Shown here piece after piece: positions 60,859 through 64,000 of a stretch of DNA of 64,000 nt. Origin of the DNA: Dongia_B soli. Its GTDB lineage: Bacteria > Pseudomonadota > Alphaproteobacteria > Dongiales > Dongiaceae. The stretch spans positions 201,449 to 265,448 of the forward strand of contig NZ_JAXCLW010000005.1 in NCBI RefSeq assembly GCF_034044715.1. The letters run 5' to 3'. Both the position numbers and the translations under genes were made by a program. The notes below the pieces were generated by a model that worked only from the letters and a program-made list of their open reading frames with translations, searched no databases and was not told where the DNA came from. Position 1 is the stretch's first letter. Each line of letters begins with the position of its first letter.

Positions 60859-62082
60859 ATGCAACAACAGAACGTGGCTGCGGAACAGGACGTTCCGCAG
60901 CAAGGTCCCTCGGCGGCCCTGGTGGCGGTGATTGCCTTCGCCACCGGCGCTCTTGTCGCCAATCTTTATTATGCCCAGCCGCTGATCGCCTTCATCGGGC
61001 CGGAGATCGGGATCAGTCCCGATCTCGCCGGTTCGATCACCAGCGTGACGCAGATCGGCTATGGCGTCGGCCTGTTCTTCCTGGTCTCGCTCGCCGATCT
61101 GGTGGAGAACCGCAATCTCGTCCTGGTGACGGTCGGGCTGACGCTGCTCGGCCTGATCGGCGCGGCGACGGCGACCTCGGTGGTGCCCTTCTTCATCGCC
61201 TCCTTCGTGATCGGCCTCTGCTCGACGGGCGTCCAGGTGATGCTGCCTTTCGTTGCCCATCTGGTGCCGGAGGCGCGGCGCGGCCGGGTGGTCGGCAATG
61301 TCATGGCGGGCTTGCTGACCGGCATCATGCTGGCGCGGCCATTGGCCCTGACCATCGCCGCCAGTTTCGGCTGGCGCGCGGTCTTCTGGGCCTCGGCGGC
61401 GATGATGGTGGTGATTGGTCTTGCCCTGCTGCGCATGATGCCGAAGCATAAGCCGTCCGCCGGCATGCATTACGGGCAGATCCTCGCCTCGATGGTGGGC
61501 CTCTTCAAAGCCATGCCGCAGCTCCGCTGGCGCGCCGCCTATCAGGGCCTGATGTTCACCGCCTTCAACATGTTCTGGACGGCAGCCCCTTTGATGCTGG
61601 CCGATCGCTTCGGCCTGGGGCAGCATGGCATCGCGCTTTTCGCCTTGGCCGGTGCGGGCGGCGCGCTCGCCGCACCCATCGCCGGCCGGCTTGCCGATCG
61701 CGGCCTCATCGCCCAGGCGACGGCGGGGGCGATGATCGTGCTCGGCGCGTCTTTCCTCGGCACGATCTGGACGGTGGTCGCCGCGGCGATGGTGCTGCTC
61801 GTCATCCTGACCGTGCTGCTGGATGCGGCGGTGCAGGTCAACCAGGTGGTGAGCCAGCGCATCATCTATGCGGTGCCGTCGAAAACCCGCGGCCGGGTCA
61901 ATGCGCTTTACATGACGCTGCTTTTCGCCGGCGGCGCCCTCGGCTCGGTGCTCGGCACCATCACCTATGAATCGGGCGGCTGGGAAACCACCGCGGAAAC
62001 GGGTGGTGTCATCAGCCTCCTCATGCTGATCCTGTTCTCGGCTGAGAAGCTGCGGGCGCGGGGGCGGGCGAAACGGGGATGA
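60859..62082 (+). CDS. MFS transporter
   Basis: 407 residues with 12 membrane helices: AALVAVIAFATGALVANLYY, YGVGLFFLVSLADLVENRNL, LLGLIGAATATSVVPFFIAS, VVGNVMAGLLTGIMLARPLA, GWRAVFWASAAMMVVIGLAL and six later. NLYYAQPLIAFIGPEIGISP is typical of the YdeA/YnfM-like drug and sugar efflux group. The substrate is not visible; its place behind an aldo/keto reductase could suit detoxification. ATG 60859 has a weak ribosome site (TTAGATAGA). Confidence 0.92.
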   Translation: MQQQNVAAEQDVPQQGPSAALVAVIAFATGALVANLYYAQPLIAFIGPEIGISPDLAGSITSVTQIGYGVGLFFLVSLADLVENRNLVLVTVGLTLLGLIGAATATSVVPFFIASFVIGLCSTGVQVMLPFVAHLVPEARRGRVVGNVMAGLLTGIMLARPLALTIAASFGWRAVFWASAAMMVVIGLALLRMMPKHKPSAGMHYGQILASMVGLFKAMPQLRWRAAYQGLMFTAFNMFWTAAPLMLADRFGLGQHGIALFALAGAGGALAAPIAGRLADRGLIAQATAGAMIVLGASFLGTIWTVVAAAMVLLVILTVLLDAAVQVNQVVSQRIIYAVPSKTRGRVNALYMTLLFAGGALGSVLGTITYESGGWETTAETGGVISLLMLILFSAEKLRARGRAKRG

Positions 62083-62124
62083 AGGGTACGCCCCTTACCC
62101 CTTTGCGCATCGCGCCTGTCGTCA

Positions 62125-63300
62125 ACCATGGACCCTCGGATCAAGTCCGAGGGTGACAACCTTGTTTGTGGTTGGCGCTGTGCGCTGGCTGTTGATGACG
62201 CGCAGTGACCGTTGGCGATATTAGCCGGTCATCGCACGAGCTTAATGCTATTCCCGCTTGTCACCCTCGGGCTTGACCCGAGGGTCCATGGTGAGGACGA
62301 ACACGGTGGTTGGCGTGGACCGCGCCGGCGAAGTCGGCTTCGCCGACGGTGATCAAGTCCGAGGAGGACAACTTTGTTTGTGGTCGCGCGCTGTGCGATG
62401 CGGGTGACATCCGCCTATTATACATCAACCAAGCCCGCACAATGATTGTGACATCCGCTTGTCACCGTCGGGCTTGACCCGAGGGTCCATGGTGAGGGCG
62501 AGCGTGGTGGTTGCCGTGGACCCTCGGATCAAGTCCGAGGGTGACAACCTTGCTTGTGGTTGGCGCTGTGCGCTGGCTGTTGATGACGCGCAGTGACCGT
62601 TGGCGATATTAGCCGGTCATCGCACGACCTTAATGCTATTCCCGCTGGTCACCCTCGGGCTTGACCCGAGGGTCCATGGGTGAGGACGAACACGGTGGTT
62701 GCCATGGACCCTCGGATCAAGTCCGAGGGTGACAACCTTTCTTGTGGTTGGCGCTGTGCGCTGGCTGTTGATGACGCGCAGTGACGGTTGGCGATGTTAG
62801 CCGGTCATCGCACGACCTTAATGCTATTCGCGCTTGTCACCCTCGGGCTTGACCCGAGGGTCCATGAGTGAGGGCGAGCGTGGTGGTTGCCGTGGACCCT
62901 CGGATCAAGTCCGAGGGTGACAACCTTGCTTGTGGTTGGCGCTGTGCGCTGGCTGTTGATGACGCGCAGTGACGGTTGGCGATATTAGCCGGTCATCGCA
63001 CGAGCTTAATGCTATTCCCGCTTGTCACCCTCGGGCTTGACCCGAGGGTCCATGAGTGACGGCGAGCGTGGTGGTTGCCGTGGACCCTCGGATCAAGTCC
63101 GAGGGTGACAACCTTGTTTGTGGCCGGGTGCTGTGCGCTGGCTGTTGATGACGCGCAGTGACGGTTGGCGATATTAGCCGGTCATCGCACGACCTTAATG
63201 CTATTCCCGCTTGTCACCCTCGGGCTTGACCCGAGGGTCCATGGTGAGGACGAACACGGTGGTTGGCGTGGACCCCCGGATCAAGTCCGAGGGTGGTAAA
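62125..63300. repeat. Tandem composite palindromic repeat array (period about 188 bp)
   Basis: GTTGGCGCTGTGCGCTGGCT recurs at 62171, 62559, 62748 and 62935, with a close relative at 63123; the last steps are 189, 187 and 188 bp. Each unit has palindromes in both orientations, TGTTGATGACGCGCAGTGA, and CCGGTCATCGCACGA. One divergent unit (62330-62460) has the nested-palindrome variant (GCCGGCGAAGTCGGCTTCGC). The longest such array in the window. Confidence 0.93.
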
Positions 63301-63329
63301 AGAGTTTAGGCGAACGGTGTGCGATGCCC

Positions 63330-63782
63330 TCACTCAACCACTTCGCTCAGGAACCAGATGCGGCCCTGGGCTTCGTCGATCCAGTTTTCCAGCAGGCTGG
63401 CGGTGGCGACATCGCCCTGGTCGTCGCAGAGGCCGTGGGCCTCGTTCATCGCAGTGACGAGCTGGCGATTATCCGATAGCAGTTCCGAGAGCATCGCCTT
63501 GGCCGATACATTCGTCGCATCATTGTCGCGCAGCCGCTGCAGCCGGCCGATCTCGCCGATCGAATGCAGCGTGCGGCCGCCGATCTTGCGCACCCGCTCG
63601 GCGACGATATCGGTGATGGCGAAGATCTGCGCCGCCTGTTCGTCGAGCAGCAGGTGGTAATCGCGGAAATGCGGTCCGCTGACATGCCAATGGAAGTTCT
63701 TGGTCTTAAGATAGAGAGCGAAGAGATCGGCCAGGATGGCATTAAGGGCGCCGGCAATGTTCTGGCTGCTATTGGTCGTCAT
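63330..63782 (-). CDS. dps: Dps-family ferritin-like DNA-binding protein
   Basis: 150 residues. The ferroxidase-site signature KNFHWHVSGPHFRDYHLLLD holds His31 and His43 with Asp47 and Glu48 (LLLDEQAAQIF). IVAERVRKIGGRTLHSIGEI and NWIDEAQGRIWFLSEVVE are the later helices. Dps dodecamers oxidise and store iron and protect DNA under stress. The basic N-terminal DNA-binding tail is short here (MTTNSSQNIAG). ATG at 63780-63782 follows AAGGAGA. Single gene after the long array. Confidence 0.95.
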   Translation of the reverse strand: MTTNSSQNIAGALNAILADLFALYLKTKNFHWHVSGPHFRDYHLLLDEQAAQIFAITDIVAERVRKIGGRTLHSIGEIGRLQRLRDNDATNVSAKAMLSELLSDNRQLVTAMNEAHGLCDDQGDVATASLLENWIDEAQGRIWFLSEVVE

Positions 63783-63937
63783 GATCGATCTCCTTGACGT
63801 GGGGAGTGGAAAGGAAGGTCCCGCCACCGCCCTATTGAGGGGCACAATGGGGCGGACGGCGGGACCTGGACGCTCAGCAGGGAGGCTTGGGGGCAGGCAA
63901 GTCGCAAGTTGCCATCCCTGTGTCACCAGCCTGGGGG

Positions 63938-64000
63938 TCAGGCAAGACCGAGCGCCGTGGCAAGGCCAAGTGCCCGAGCGACGCCGGCTCCATAGGCCGG
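63938..64000 (-). CDS. C-terminal end of an unknown protein (runs off the right edge)
   Basis: The minus strand is open from the window edge to a stop at 63938-63940, reading PAYGAGVARALGLATALGLA, a hydrophobic, Ala/Leu/Gly-rich tail that could be a membrane helix. Too short to identify; may be chance. Confidence 0.3.
   Translation of the reverse strand, partial: PAYGAGVARALGLATALGLA

Noticed and set aside
62125..63300. Repeat array as a possible CRISPR
   Set aside because: Units of about 188 bp are similar along their whole length and contain palindromes in both orientations. There are no unique 30-40 bp spacers and no cas genes.

Overview
The window looks like chromosomal DNA of a high-GC alphaproteobacterium, most likely Rhodospirillales or a neighbouring order. 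The evidence is GC-rich coding sequence, three PAS_5-type one-domain PAS proteins, a long NAD synthetase, a cyclase-TPR protein, and a very abundant palindromic intergenic repeat whose accidental translations ('TLGLDPRVHG', 'SPSDLIRGSM') are typical of that class. No rRNA, tRNA or CRISPR array was seen. Most genes are single metabolic or stress functions separated by repeat arrays, so this reads as an accessory stretch rather than a core operon block.

Layout. 1-8.3 kb: isochorismatase-like end, IS630 remnants around a methyltransferase, a divergent SDR/TetR pair with twin operators, cyclase-TPR protein, nadE, DUF2934. 8.7-16.9 kb: a stripped phage module (small and large terminase only, plus a broken second copy of the large-terminase 3' end), followed directly by a three-gene AT-richer operon with overlapping start/stop codons: an alpha/beta-hydrolase with a C-terminal extension, a small middle protein, and an SMC/RecF-like ABC ATPase with a zinc-hook-like insert. 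This matches the architecture of ABC-three-component (ABC-3C) conflict systems and is the best candidate for an undescribed defence system here. 17-25 kb: lipoproteins, an RTX protein, an OmpA-like protein with reversed domain order, a Tat-exported beta-carbonic anhydrase, a Sel1 protein, a GYD protein and a PAS_5 protein. 25-31 kb: an unknown acidic protein, a small operon (PaaK-like adenylating enzyme, frameshifted trypsin-like protease, 98-residue protein) and a second PAS_5 protein.

32-48 kb: hydrolase, pentapeptide-repeat protein, GIY-YIG protein, Cys-rich copper-binding protein, DMT exporter, PoxB-like enzyme, MazG-like/DUF1653 protein, beta-propeller, third PAS_5 protein, haloperoxidase-like hydrolase, MFS transporter, gamma-glutamylcyclotransferase and glutathionyl-hydroquinone reductase. 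48-64 kb: flavin monooxygenase, a hybrid histidine kinase with GAF and PAS domains, a DUF1989 pseudogene broken by a 14-bp repeat expansion, a formate dehydrogenase with DUF1641 partner, lipoprotein, aldo/keto reductase, second MFS transporter and Dps.

The intergenic space is dominated by one composite repeat: two GC-rich palindromes in opposite orientation around a spacer with a conserved GTCATCGCAGGATG motif. At several loci the unit is amplified in tandem with a locus-specific period (about 188, 215, 231, 240, 250 or 278 bp). A second layer of 14-16 bp minisatellites occurs inside and between genes. Together they suggest frequent slippage and repeat turnover.
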